Shown one piece after another: positions 36,272 through 44,317 of a DNA stretch of 64,000 nucleotides. The position numbers were made by a program, and so were the translations under genes. Below the pieces are notes generated by a model that did no database searches, was not told the origin of the DNA, and saw only the letters and a list, made by a program, of their open reading frames with translations. Location: the NCBI RefSeq assembly GCF_947259345.1, contig NZ_CAMYLS010000004.1, positions 1-64,000 on the forward strand, in the 5' to 3' direction. Numbering within the stretch: the stretch's first letter is position 1; the number at the start of each line of letters is the position of its first letter. The DNA is from an uncultured Maricaulis sp. Its GTDB lineage: Bacteria; Pseudomonadota; Alphaproteobacteria; Caulobacterales; Maricaulaceae.

Positions 36272-37558
36272 ATGAGAAGGACAACCAGCGCGATCTTCTT
36301 CGCCGCTTTGTCCGGAACACTTGCGGGCCCGCCGGCATTCTCCCAGCCTCCGGATTCTCCTTACATTTCAGCGTCCGCCGCATCGGATTCATTTGGCCTG
36401 GACCCCGGGAACACTCTCGACTGGCGGGCCGATCTCGGCCTGGTCCTGTTGGCGGGCGACACCCCGACTGACCACCCCGCCTGGCTGGGCGATATCGAGC
36501 TTGGCGTTGAATTCGAGAGCTTCACGCAAGGCGGTCGACGCTGGGGCTGGGTCCTGGCCGGTCACGCTGAACGTGACCAACACCTCTCTGCCCGCGGTGG
36601 TCGCACTGGCAATTGCCCCGCAGGACGCGGGGATTGTGCGAGCCTGAACACACTAAACCCAACCTTGATCCCGATCGCCGCTGACAGTGGACTGTTCAGC
36701 GATGGCCTCGAAACTGGCAGTCGAGTTCGTGCCATGATTTCTCACGCTTACCTCTTCGCTGACACGGGCTGGGGGGAGCTGAGACTTGGCTATGGGCCAG
36801 GCGCTGCGCGGCTCGATCCTGTGAGGGGTCCGGCAACGGCGCGCCTGACTCGGGCAGATGGCGGCCACCTGGTTGCCGCCAGCCCCGGCGCGATCCGGAC
36901 GGAAAGCCATTTGTCCGGCCAGGACCCCAAGCTGGTGTTTCGCTCCATCGCGCTGGGTCAGGAAAGCAGTGTCGGCACGCTTCGCGCGTCGGTATCCTTC
37001 ACGCCGGAGGTCAGGCTGTGTGGCGTGGACGCATGCCCGCGTCGAACGGGACCCGGAGGCCAGGTCGGATCTATCAACAAAGCTGTCTCCGAGCTGGCCC
37101 TGACGTACGAAATTCGCCGCGGCGACCATGAATGGTCGGCGAGCTTCGCCACCAGCCAGGCCGGCGACATGGATGGCCCGGCCGGCTTCGACCCGGTCAG
37201 CAGTGTCGATGCCGGTCTGTCCTGGCGCTGGCAGGATTGGCGCGCAGGTGGACGTTGGCGGCACAGCAATAATGGTCTTGCGGGCGGCGGTGCGCTGGAG
37301 GCCTGGTCGGTCTCCGCGGGCTGGGAACAAGGCGACTGGCTCTCCACGCTCGAATACGCCACCTCGAGTGATGATTTCGTTCATCAGGACACACGAGTCT
37401 GGCAGGCGGCGACATCGCGCCTCATCGGGGACCATGGATTGGTCGCAATCGGAGTTCAGTCTGCCGCGACAGACAATCCGGTGCTGACCCGCGCAGGACG
37501 ACGCCAGGCGAGTGCTCACCACACCACGGCCTTTGTCGAGCTCGGTTGGCGATATTGA
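36272..37558 (+). CDS. Outer-membrane beta-barrel (porin-like) protein
   Basis: A 428-residue protein with signal peptide MRRTTSAIFFAALSGTLAGPPAFS. The mature chain alternates polar and hydrophobic residues in many short strands, is rich in Gly, Trp and Tyr, and ends VELGWRY. A terminal aromatic residue is the usual signal for barrel assembly. The layout (LRLGYGPGAARLD, YEIRRGDHEWSASFATSQ, WQDWRAGGRWRHSNNG) resembles Gram-negative porins of the Porin_4 type; I cannot name its solute. It is divergent from the DUF3576 gene across 264 bases in which I see no gene. Confidence 0.7.
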   Translation: MRRTTSAIFFAALSGTLAGPPAFSQPPDSPYISASAASDSFGLDPGNTLDWRADLGLVLLAGDTPTDHPAWLGDIELGVEFESFTQGGRRWGWVLAGHAERDQHLSARGGRTGNCPAGRGDCASLNTLNPTLIPIAADSGLFSDGLETGSRVRAMISHAYLFADTGWGELRLGYGPGAARLDPVRGPATARLTRADGGHLVAASPGAIRTESHLSGQDPKLVFRSIALGQESSVGTLRASVSFTPEVRLCGVDACPRRTGPGGQVGSINKAVSELALTYEIRRGDHEWSASFATSQAGDMDGPAGFDPVSSVDAGLSWRWQDWRAGGRWRHSNNGLAGGGALEAWSVSAGWEQGDWLSTLEYATSSDDFVHQDTRVWQAATSRLIGDHGLVAIGVQSAATDNPVLTRAGRRQASAHHTTAFVELGWRY

Positions 37559-37662
37559 CAAATCCGCCACAGGACTTGGACTTCTTTCATCCTTGCGGCA
37601 GATTCTGTTTGGGTCGGTCAAGACCGCTGCGCTACAAATATTGGGCGTGAGGGAGAAGTACA

Positions 37663-38094
37663 ATGATCTGGCGGGCTAATCCGTTTGAAATCATTGATAG
37701 AAAGTCGACTGTGGCCGGAGTGGCCGCGGCGATGATCCTCTTTGCTCCGGCCGCATTGGCTCAGGACAACACCACAGAAACGGACGCTGTTGCGCCGTGG
37801 TATGAGGCTTTCACACTCTCCATGGCCGAGGCTCCGACGCCGGAATTGGATGAAGCCACCACCTATGATCTGGAGTTTGGTGAGCGCTGGGGCGTGACAC
37901 TGGGCACTCTGGAGCGGTCAGATCCGCGCCTTGATGATGATCTGACTGCGGGCGCCTTTGTCACCTTTGGTGACCGCATTCGTCTGGGTGGCCAGGTTCG
38001 CTTTGCTTCGCCCGATGACAGCTTCTTCGTTCGCAATACCGACGAGGAAGAGCGTCAGCCGGAAATCAAGTTCGAGTCGGCTCTGCGCTTCTGA
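37663..38094 (+). CDS. NtrZ-family periplasmic protein (probable)
   Basis: A 143-residue exported protein; AGGGAGAAG precedes the start. A hydrophobic signal (VAGVAAAMILFAPAALAQ) leads to a small mature domain with APWYEAFTLSMAE, ERWGVTLGTLERSDPRLDDDL and a C-terminal GGQVRFASPDDSFF...PEIKFESALRF. That final pattern is like the NtrZ family, which in Caulobacter is reported to restrain the sensor kinase NtrY from the periplasm. The identification rests on remembered motifs. Its 3' end overlaps the convergent ThiE-like gene by 29 bases. Confidence 0.6.
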   Translation: MIWRANPFEIIDRKSTVAGVAAAMILFAPAALAQDNTTETDAVAPWYEAFTLSMAEAPTPELDEATTYDLEFGERWGVTLGTLERSDPRLDDDLTAGAFVTFGDRIRLGGQVRFASPDDSFFVRNTDEEERQPEIKFESALRF

Positions 38095-38701
38095 TTGCGC
38101 CGACCACCGCTACACCCGAAATTCCCAGACCTACCAGCCGCTTGATCGTGCGTGTATTGACCCCGCCGAGCGCGTAGATCGGGGTGGATGACCTTTTACT
38201 CCAGGCGGATAATGCCAACGGACCCATTGGATGACCGGCGCTTGAACTGGCGCTGACAAAAACGGTTGAGACCAATACCGCGTCGAGCCCGCTCGACTGG
38301 GCGCGAGACAGGCCCGCGGGCGAGTGCACCGAGCCCGTGAAAAGCCCTGTATGGCCGCGCGCGCGTTCCCGGTGTGCCTCCGCCAGCATGCGTTCCGGCC
38401 AGTGAACGCCGTCTGCCTTGCAATCCCGGGCCAGCGCGGCGTCACCGGAAATCAGGACCCGGACGCCACGCGCCTGTGCCAGACGCACGGTATCGTGCGC
38501 AATGGAAACGCGATCCGGCGCGCCGTAATGGCGATAGATCAACGCACTGCCCGGCGGCAGGTAGCGGGCCAGCGACAGCGGGTCGGGCTGGCGGTCCGGA
38601 TCCGTCAGGGCGAGCAGGGCGGGTGTCCTGGCGTCACATTCGCCACGCAAGCGCGCAGCTGCGCTTGCCAACTTTCGCGCTGCATCGTAGGGCGACGTCA
38701 T
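38066..38701 (-). CDS. Thiamine-phosphate-synthase-like protein
   Basis: A 211-residue ThiE/TenI-type TIM-barrel protein. It has PALLALTDPDRQPDP, ALIYRHYGAPDR, RVLISGDAALARDCKADGVHWPE, TGSVHSPAGLSRAQ and the phosphate-binding PIYALGGVNTRTIKRL. True ThiE proteins condense HMP-PP with thiazole phosphate. Here the usual HLGQ-type residues are replaced by VHWPE, as in a Caulobacterales subgroup of uncertain activity. The start codon overlaps that of divergent yggS by 2 bases. Confidence 0.8.
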   Translation of the reverse strand: MTSPYDAARKLASAAARLRGECDARTPALLALTDPDRQPDPLSLARYLPPGSALIYRHYGAPDRVSIAHDTVRLAQARGVRVLISGDAALARDCKADGVHWPERMLAEAHRERARGHTGLFTGSVHSPAGLSRAQSSGLDAVLVSTVFVSASSSAGHPMGPLALSAWSKRSSTPIYALGGVNTRTIKRLVGLGISGVAVVGAIRSAEPTRT

Positions 38702-39377
38702 GACTGATACTCCGGATATACAAGCCCGCCGCGCGGCCTTGCTCGACGATATTCAGGCAACCGCACAGGATGCCGGCCGCTCTCCCGATAGCATCAAACT
38801 GGTCGCGGTTTCCAAACGCCAGCCTGAAGCGCGGTTGGAGGCGGCCCTCACCGCCGGCCAGCGTGTTTTCGGCGAGAACCGCGTGCAGGAGGCCCAGGCG
38901 CATTGGGCCGAACGCCGGGCCGCTTGGCCGGATCTCGAACTGCGCCTGATCGGCCCTTTGCAGTCCAACAAGGCCGCCGAGGCCGTCGCCCTGTTCGATG
39001 TCATAGAAACTCTCGATCGGGAGAAGCTGGCCAAGGCGTTGCGCAAGGAGATGGACATCCAGAAACGCTCACCTCGCCTTTTCGTACAGGTCAATACGGG
39101 CGACGAGCCCCAGAAGGCCGGAATCGCGCCGTCCGAAGTCGCCGATTTCGTTGGCCGGATGCGCACCGGGTACGGCTTCGCCATTGATGGTTTGATGTGC
39201 ATCCCGCCGGTCGAGGAGCCGCCCGGCCTGCATTTCGCGCTCCTCGCCAAGCTCACAGCCCAGCTGGACTTGCCAGAAATGTCCATGGGCATGAGCTCCG
39301 ACTATCCCACTGCCATCCGTCTCGGCGCGACCTCCGTGCGCCTGGGAACGGCTTTCTTCGGCTCCAGGGACAGCTGA
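38700..39377 (+). CDS. PLP homeostasis protein, YggS family
   Basis: A 225-residue pyridoxal-phosphate-binding TIM barrel. It has IKLVAVSKRQP (the PLP lysine), RVFGENRVQEAQAHW, LRLIGPLQSNKAAEAV, DGLMCIPP and the C-terminal MGMSSDYPTAIRLGATSVRLGTAFFG. These proteins buffer free PLP. The ATG at 38700 shares two bases with the opposite-strand ATG of the ThiE-like gene, so each promoter must lie inside the other gene. Confidence 0.92.
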   Translation: MTDTPDIQARRAALLDDIQATAQDAGRSPDSIKLVAVSKRQPEARLEAALTAGQRVFGENRVQEAQAHWAERRAAWPDLELRLIGPLQSNKAAEAVALFDVIETLDREKLAKALRKEMDIQKRSPRLFVQVNTGDEPQKAGIAPSEVADFVGRMRTGYGFAIDGLMCIPPVEEPPGLHFALLAKLTAQLDLPEMSMGMSSDYPTAIRLGATSVRLGTAFFGSRDS

Positions 39378-39388
39378 TAGCCCTGTCG

Positions 39389-39889
39389 CTAGGTGATTGT
39401 CAGCGTATCGCCTGCCCGCAAGGCCTTGAGCAGGGCGCGGACATGGTCCGGATCCAGGGCGACGCAGCCCTCGGTCGGCATGTAGTCGTCGCGCTTGCAG
39501 TGCAGGAAAATCGCTGATCCGGCCCCGGACACGGGCGGATCATCGTTGTGGCCGAGGATCAGGATGATGTCGTAGAGCCCGTCATCCCGCCACAGGGTCT
39601 CGTGCGAGGCGGGATAGGGCCGACGGACGGGCCGGTTATAGGCGGGATCGTCCGGAGCATCACACCAGCCGTCACTCTCCTGCAGGGGGCGGCAGGCCAG
39701 TCTTGTTTCAGGGCGCGCGACGCGATCGGCGCGATAGAGCACCCGTCGCACTGGGTAAGTGCCCAGCGGCGTGGCGCCGTCACCTTCACACTTGTCTGAC
39801 GCCTTCGTGACTCCCGCGCGGCCCAAGGCTGCGCGTACCTTGCCGTTCTCCAGCACGAGGTGGCCATTGCGGCTGACTTGCCAATCCAT
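39389..39889 (-). CDS. L,D-transpeptidase (YkuD) family protein
   Basis: A 166-residue YkuD-fold protein. The catalytic signature runs HCKRDDYMPTEGCVAL with the nucleophile at Cys142, and EGDGATPLGTYPVRRVLYR is the N-terminal strand region. There is no clear signal peptide, as in the short cytosolic-looking members of this family. YkuD enzymes form 3-3 peptidoglycan cross-links or anchor lipoproteins. It is convergent with yggS. Confidence 0.88.
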   Translation of the reverse strand: MDWQVSRNGHLVLENGKVRAALGRAGVTKASDKCEGDGATPLGTYPVRRVLYRADRVARPETRLACRPLQESDGWCDAPDDPAYNRPVRRPYPASHETLWRDDGLYDIILILGHNDDPPVSGAGSAIFLHCKRDDYMPTEGCVALDPDHVRALLKALRAGDTLTIT

Positions 39890-40140
39890 TCAGGAATCGT
39901 ATCTGGAAACGCGGTGGTCGGCGAGGGACATCCGGCACTGAAAAGTGCGCGTGTCCACTTCGCCTCCCCCACCACGGAGCTTTGTCCGGGCAACCGGACC
40001 TGTCATTAACCAAGCAAGTTCAAGGCCAGACCGGGCACACACAAAACTGGGCAAATCTGACCGAACCAGCAAAATCTGCCGGGCAGAATCTGCCACTCGG
40101 CAGGAATTGCCTTGTGAAACGAAATGGGCATGATCAACGC

Positions 40141-40827
40141 ATGAACGCGCAAAAAACAATTCTGATCGTCGATGATGACGAAGACCTTCGTGAAGCGCTC
40201 GTCGAGCAATTCGCCCTGCATGAAGAATTCCGCACCCTGTCCGCCGACACGGCCGGTGGGGGAATGGGGATCGCCCGCAATGAGCGCGCTGACCTTGTCC
40301 TGCTGGATGTGGACCTGCCGGACATGGACGGGCGCGAGGCCTGCCGCCTGATGCGCAAGAACGGGATCACCGCCCCGATTGTCATGCTGACCGGTCAGGA
40401 CACGGATGCGGACCAGATCCTCGGTCTCGAGTCCGGCGCCAATGATTATGTCACCAAGCCGTTCAAATTCTCGGTTCTGTTGGCGCGGGTTCGGGCCCAT
40501 TTGCGCAGTCATGAGCAGAGCGAGGATGCCGTTTTCCAGGTCGGTCCGTATGAATTCCGGCCGTCGATGAAGCTCTTGCTGACATCGGACGAGAAGAAGA
40601 TCCGGTTGACCGAGAAAGAAACCAATATTCTCAAATATCTCTACCGGGCGGGCGGCAAGCCGGTGCCGCGCGACGAGCTGTTGCACGAGGTCTGGGGTTA
40701 TAATCCGGCGGTGACCACGCACACGCTGGAGACCCATATCTACCGCCTGCGCCAGAAGATAGAGCCTGATCCCGCGCACGCGCGATTGCTGGTCACGGAG
40801 AGCGGCGGCTACCGATTGCAAAACTGA
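40141..40827 (+). CDS. cenR: OmpR-family response regulator, CenR-like
   Basis: A 228-residue two-component response regulator. The receiver domain has the acidic pocket DDDED, the phosphoacceptor Asp56 in LVLLDVDLPDMDG and the lysine in YVTKPFKF. The winged-helix domain has IRLTEKETNILKYLYRAGG and THTLETHIYRLRQKIEPD. Its sequence and its place about ten genes from parB match Caulobacter CenR, an essential envelope regulator partnered with CenK. No kinase gene is nearby. The start at 40141 is family-like; an upstream frame to 39982 is not. Confidence 0.8.
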   Translation: MNAQKTILIVDDDEDLREALVEQFALHEEFRTLSADTAGGGMGIARNERADLVLLDVDLPDMDGREACRLMRKNGITAPIVMLTGQDTDADQILGLESGANDYVTKPFKFSVLLARVRAHLRSHEQSEDAVFQVGPYEFRPSMKLLLTSDEKKIRLTEKETNILKYLYRAGGKPVPRDELLHEVWGYNPAVTTHTLETHIYRLRQKIEPDPAHARLLVTESGGYRLQN

Positions 40828-40841
40828 AGCGGGTAGCCGCC
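40804..40841 (+). terminator. Inverted repeat across the cenR stop
   Basis: GGCGGCTACC (40804-40813) and GGTAGCCGCC (40832-40841) form a perfect 10-bp stem spanning the stop codon. No T run follows, so it is a possible terminator or a 3'-end stabiliser. Confidence 0.4.
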
Positions 40842-40847
40842 TGAGGA

Positions 40848-41660
40848 TTAATCGCCCAGGGTCAGCACGACCGGTGCGTGGTCTGACGGCTTTTCGCGGC
40901 TGCGTTCGTCCTCCCAGATCCGGAAGGCGTCGCGGCCGCCGGCCAAGGCCCGGTCGCGGGCGGCGGGTGCGGCCCAGATATGGTCCAGGCGCCGGCCGCG
41001 ATTGGCCTTGCGCCAATCCTTCGCCCGATAGCTCCACCAGGTGTAGATCTTCTCGTCCATCGGGATGAGTTCCCGGGCCACGTCCGAGAATTGGCCGGCT
41101 TGCCGGATGCGCTCCAGCGCTTCGGTCTCGACCGGCGTGTGCGAGATCACTTTCAGCAATTGCTTGTGTGACCAGACATCGTGCTCATAGGGCGCGATGT
41201 TGAAATCGCCGACCAGGATGAGCGGCGCATTATCGGCCGCGCGCTCGGTAAAATAGCGTTCGATCCGCTCGAGAAAGGCCAGTTTGTGGGAAAAGCGCGG
41301 ATTGATCGCCGGGTCCGGCTCGTCTCCGCCTGCGGGAATGTAGAAATTATGGAGTTCCAGGCCTTCCACACCTACCCGTTGGTGCCGGGCCTCGCCGCGA
41401 GGGCAAAGGTCGCAATCGCCCAGATCCTCCAGCGGGTACTTCGACGCGATGGCGACGCCATGCATGCCTTTCTGGCCGCGCACATGGAAATGCCTGAAAC
41501 CCATTTCGCGGAAAGTGTCCTCCGGAAACTGGTCGGTCTGGCACTTGATCTCCTGCAGGCAGAGTACGTCCGGATCGGCTTCGCGAACCCAGTCTGCGAT
41601 GAGTGGGACGGCGCGCAGGCGCACGGAATTGATGTTCCAGCTGGCAAGGGTAAGCGGCAT
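40848..41660 (-). CDS. xthA: Exodeoxyribonuclease III
   Basis: A 270-residue Mg-dependent AP endonuclease/3'-5' exonuclease of base-excision repair. Landmarks are ASWNINSVRLRAVPLIADWV, VLCLQEIKCQTDQFP, ILVGDFNIAPYEHDVW, YTWWSYRAKDWRKANRGRRLDHIWA and KPSDHAPVVLTL. The catalytic Glu, Asp-Asn and His are all present. Confidence 0.96.
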   Translation of the reverse strand: MPLTLASWNINSVRLRAVPLIADWVREADPDVLCLQEIKCQTDQFPEDTFREMGFRHFHVRGQKGMHGVAIASKYPLEDLGDCDLCPRGEARHQRVGVEGLELHNFYIPAGGDEPDPAINPRFSHKLAFLERIERYFTERAADNAPLILVGDFNIAPYEHDVWSHKQLLKVISHTPVETEALERIRQAGQFSDVARELIPMDEKIYTWWSYRAKDWRKANRGRRLDHIWAAPAARDRALAGGRDAFRIWEDERSREKPSDHAPVVLTLGD

Positions 41661-41687
41661 GACAGGCTTTCGGTCTAAGGGTCCGGA

Positions 41688-42296
41688 TCAGAGGATATTA
41701 TAGGTCGCGCCGGCGAGGCCGACCGGCCAGCGCCCGCGCGCGAACAGGCGCCAGCGTGCAAGGAAGGGGTGGGGAGGTTCGTCATCCTCGGCCTCGGCCA
41801 GAATGACCAGGGCGGCTCCATTGGCGGCCTGGGCCAGCGCACCGGCGGCGGCATTGACCAGGGCCATGTCCTCGACGTCATCCATGGCGGCGGCGTCTTC
41901 GACGATGTCCCGTGCGCTGTCGCCGGTCTTCTGCGCCACCATGGACAGCGCGGCGTGCACGGCTTCCTCATCGAGGCGTTCCAGGACCCGGGACACCAGG
42001 CCGGTGCGCAGCATTTCCTCGGCTTCCCAGCTGACCGGATCCCGATCGAGCGTCTCGGCAGCGCCGGCGGCCTCTTCCCAGTCCGAGAGGACGGCGGGGT
42101 CGGCGTCGGGGAAACCCAGACCGTCAAGATAGGCGCGGGCGAGGAATTGTTCGCGCTCATCCAGCGGCTCGCCGAGGCGGGCGAACCAGGAATTCGAGTT
42201 CAGGCTCTCGGCGAAGGCTTTCGCCTTGTAGAGCAGCGGAATTTCTTCGAGCAGGCGCGGGATGTCCGCGTCATCGGGATCATCATGGAATTGCAT
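41688..42296 (-). CDS. Conserved-looking hypothetical acidic protein
   Basis: A 202-residue protein I do not recognise by name. It is strongly acidic and alanine-rich, mostly helical, with DDADIPRLLEEIPLLYKAKAFAE at the N-terminus and WRLFARGRWPVGLAGATYNIL at the C-terminus. There is no signal peptide or membrane segment. Codon use and GC match its neighbours. It is 27 bases from xthA on the same strand and may be co-transcribed with it. Confidence 0.75.
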   Translation of the reverse strand: MQFHDDPDDADIPRLLEEIPLLYKAKAFAESLNSNSWFARLGEPLDEREQFLARAYLDGLGFPDADPAVLSDWEEAAGAAETLDRDPVSWEAEEMLRTGLVSRVLERLDEEAVHAALSMVAQKTGDSARDIVEDAAAMDDVEDMALVNAAAGALAQAANGAALVILAEAEDDEPPHPFLARWRLFARGRWPVGLAGATYNIL

Positions 42297-42606
42297 GAGG
42301 CGTATTTAACCCTCATTCCCGCCGCGCAACAGGGCGAAGGTGCGTGTGATCGGGTTGATGGTGTCCCCAAACGAATTGCGCCCGGTCTCGAGGGGGAGGA
42401 GACCGGGCGCAAAGCCATGCGCTTGTCTGTTCGAGCGCAGCGCCGGGAGGGGATCAATCCGGCGCGACTGAGGTCAGGATCCGCAAGCGGGGGGACGACG
42501 CCGATCCATCGCCTCTCAGTCAGCGTAACAATAACGCCACAGCGTCCGGTCTTTTACAAATAAAAAATGAGAAAGGAATTGCGTGTGTCGAAAAAGCCTC
42601 AATTGA
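42297..42606. other. 310-base gap with two inverted repeats
   Basis: No gene is seen between lolA and the acidic protein gene. The gap has a very strong hairpin at 42376-42412 (annotated separately) and a second dyad, GACTGAG at 42466-42472 with CTCAGTC at 42515-42521. An AT-rich stretch (ACAAATAAAAAATGAGAAAGG) lies near 42556-42576. It probably contains the lolA terminator and the promoter of the acidic protein gene. Confidence 0.45.
42376..42412 (-). terminator. Strong hairpin downstream of lolA
   Basis: TTGCGCCCGGTCTC (42376-42389) and GAGACCGGGCGCAA (42399-42412) form a perfect 14-bp stem with a 9-base loop. On the minus strand it is followed by TTCGTTTGG, a poor but T-containing tail. 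It lies about 195 bases after the lolA stop and about 80 bases before the next minus-strand gene. Terminator or leader attenuator are both possible. Confidence 0.5.
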
Positions 42607-43278
42607 TCATCGACCACGACGGGAATCGCGGCGGTCTTCGGGTTCCGGAATGACGAATAGGCGCGGGTTGAGGCGCATGCCAGACTGCACATCAGTCAGG
42701 CTGACCCGCGTAATTTCCCCAAGCGCATCCGTGACATACCATTCACGCAGTTCGTAATTCGGTTCCGCAAAGACGAACATGATTTCGCCTTCCATCTCCC
42801 CCGACGGGTCGCGCAGTGTGAGATACAGAAATCCGAACTCACGCTCCATCGAGACGATGGCCGCGTCGGATTCGATGTCAATTTCTGGTTTGAGCAGCCA
42901 CCAGAGCGGGGTTGAGCGCAGCGGTATCCGGTCGACGGTTTCCAGCGCCTGGTCTTCCACCGCGACCGTGGTGCCATCGGCAATGATGCGCAACGGATTG
43001 GGATCATCATAGTCGAGGCGCAGCCGACCCGGCCGCGCCAGGGCCAGATTCCCCTCCGCGAACGATCCGTCCGGCGCAATCTGGATAAAGCGTGACTGGA
43101 GCGTCTCCACCGAGTTCAGATAGGTGTTGATCCCGGCCAGGACTTGATCCCGGTCGAGCTCGGCACCGGATGTGTCCGAAGACGCCTGAGCCGCCGACTC
43201 TGCCAAGTCAGGCTGCTCAGCCGCCGCAGCTGGGTCGGAGGCCTGCAGAAAGGCCAGGGAAGCAAGCAGTATAATCAT
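42607..43278 (-). CDS. lolA: Outer-membrane lipoprotein carrier protein LolA
   Basis: A 223-residue periplasmic chaperone carrying lipoproteins from LolCDE to the outer membrane. It has signal sequence IILLASLAFLQASDP and then INTYLNSVETLQSRFIQIAPDGSFAEG. The LARPGRLRLDYDDPNPLRIIADG strand pattern and the C-terminal ITRVSLTDVQSGMRLNPRLFVIP are typical. The start at 43278 fits the signal peptide. Confidence 0.92.
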   Translation of the reverse strand: MIILLASLAFLQASDPAAAAEQPDLAESAAQASSDTSGAELDRDQVLAGINTYLNSVETLQSRFIQIAPDGSFAEGNLALARPGRLRLDYDDPNPLRIIADGTTVAVEDQALETVDRIPLRSTPLWWLLKPEIDIESDAAIVSMEREFGFLYLTLRDPSGEMEGEIMFVFAEPNYELREWYVTDALGEITRVSLTDVQSGMRLNPRLFVIPEPEDRRDSRRGR

Positions 43279-43354
43279 GATGCCAAGCTGGCCCGGGAAT
43301 GCGGCGTGAGCAAGACCGCGATGTTCATGTCCTGCTCAGCCGCAGCACCCCGTT

Positions 43355-44245
43355 TCAGTTGCGGCCCAAGTCCGGATAGCGGACCTCATAGGCGGAGAGT
43401 CGGGAAGATCGCCAGTGCGGCGCAAAAATGAAGCGCCCGTCCGGCGTTCCGCCGATCGAGTTGAGCATGATCTCCTCATCCTCATACCCGTCAAGGACGG
43501 TCAGACCCTGGGCTTCGGACCAGTGCAACAGGCGACCGCGAAGGTCGCTGAGCACAAGTCCGCCGCGACCATCAGTGACCACACCGTCGAGCGAGCCTTC
43601 ATTCTCCAGCAGGACAGTCAGATCGAGCGTATCGGGGTCGATCCGGATCAGCCGACCTTCCCCGCTGGAGGTGACAACATAGATCCAGCCATCGACATAC
43701 TCCACGCCATTGGCGCCAGTGAAGCGATCATCGTCGAAAACCCGCTCCCATTCGCCGTCCTGCAGCGTGTAGAGGGCCCCCCCTCGCGTATCTGTGATCC
43801 AGATACGGCCACTCGGGTCGATGGCGATATCGTTCAGCACGACATCGTCATGAGCGAAATCCCAGCGCTCGAGTTCCGCGCCTGTATCCAGGTCCATGGC
43901 CACGAGGGTCCGGGCGCCTTCAATCATGAAGAGGCGACCATTGGCGGACACAATACCGAGCGGGCTGACATAGCCCTCGACCCAGCGGCCCTGCCATTCC
44001 CCGGTCACCAGGTTCAGGCGGGAGAGGAAACCGTTCGCCTCCGGCTCTTCGGACTCGCTGGCGGGCCCCTGATTGCCGATATAGGCCCAGTCACTGCCTT
44101 CCGGCACGTGCACGGCTTCGGGCCGCTGTACATTTTCGGTGCGCCATAGCTCGATCGCCGACGGTCTGTCCTGAGCGACGGTGCTCGCTCCGGCCAGCGC
44201 AAGGCCGGCCGCGATATAGATCATTTTCAAGATGCGTCCCCTCAT
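43355..44245 (-). CDS. Exported beta-propeller (SMP-30/NHL-like) protein
   Basis: A 296-residue protein with signal peptide ending AGLALAGASTVAQDR. Repeated strands such as GSDWAYIGNQG, NGRLFMIEGARTLVAMDLDTGAE, IAIDPSGRIWITDTRGGALY and VDGWIYVVTSSGEGRLIRIDPD form a six-bladed propeller of the SMP-30/strictosidine-synthase-like type. Substrate unknown. The start at 44245 was chosen for the signal sequence; the frame extends to 44299. It lies between ftsK and lolA on the same strand. Confidence 0.8.
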   Translation of the reverse strand: MRGRILKMIYIAAGLALAGASTVAQDRPSAIELWRTENVQRPEAVHVPEGSDWAYIGNQGPASESEEPEANGFLSRLNLVTGEWQGRWVEGYVSPLGIVSANGRLFMIEGARTLVAMDLDTGAELERWDFAHDDVVLNDIAIDPSGRIWITDTRGGALYTLQDGEWERVFDDDRFTGANGVEYVDGWIYVVTSSGEGRLIRIDPDTLDLTVLLENEGSLDGVVTDGRGGLVLSDLRGRLLHWSEAQGLTVLDGYEDEEIMLNSIGGTPDGRFIFAPHWRSSRLSAYEVRYPDLGRN

Positions 44246-44317
44246 TCCTGCCCCCCAGCGTCCGCAAGCTCGCAGGTGCTTGGTTCCAGGGCCATTCACG
44301 AACCGGTGAGGACCGGC

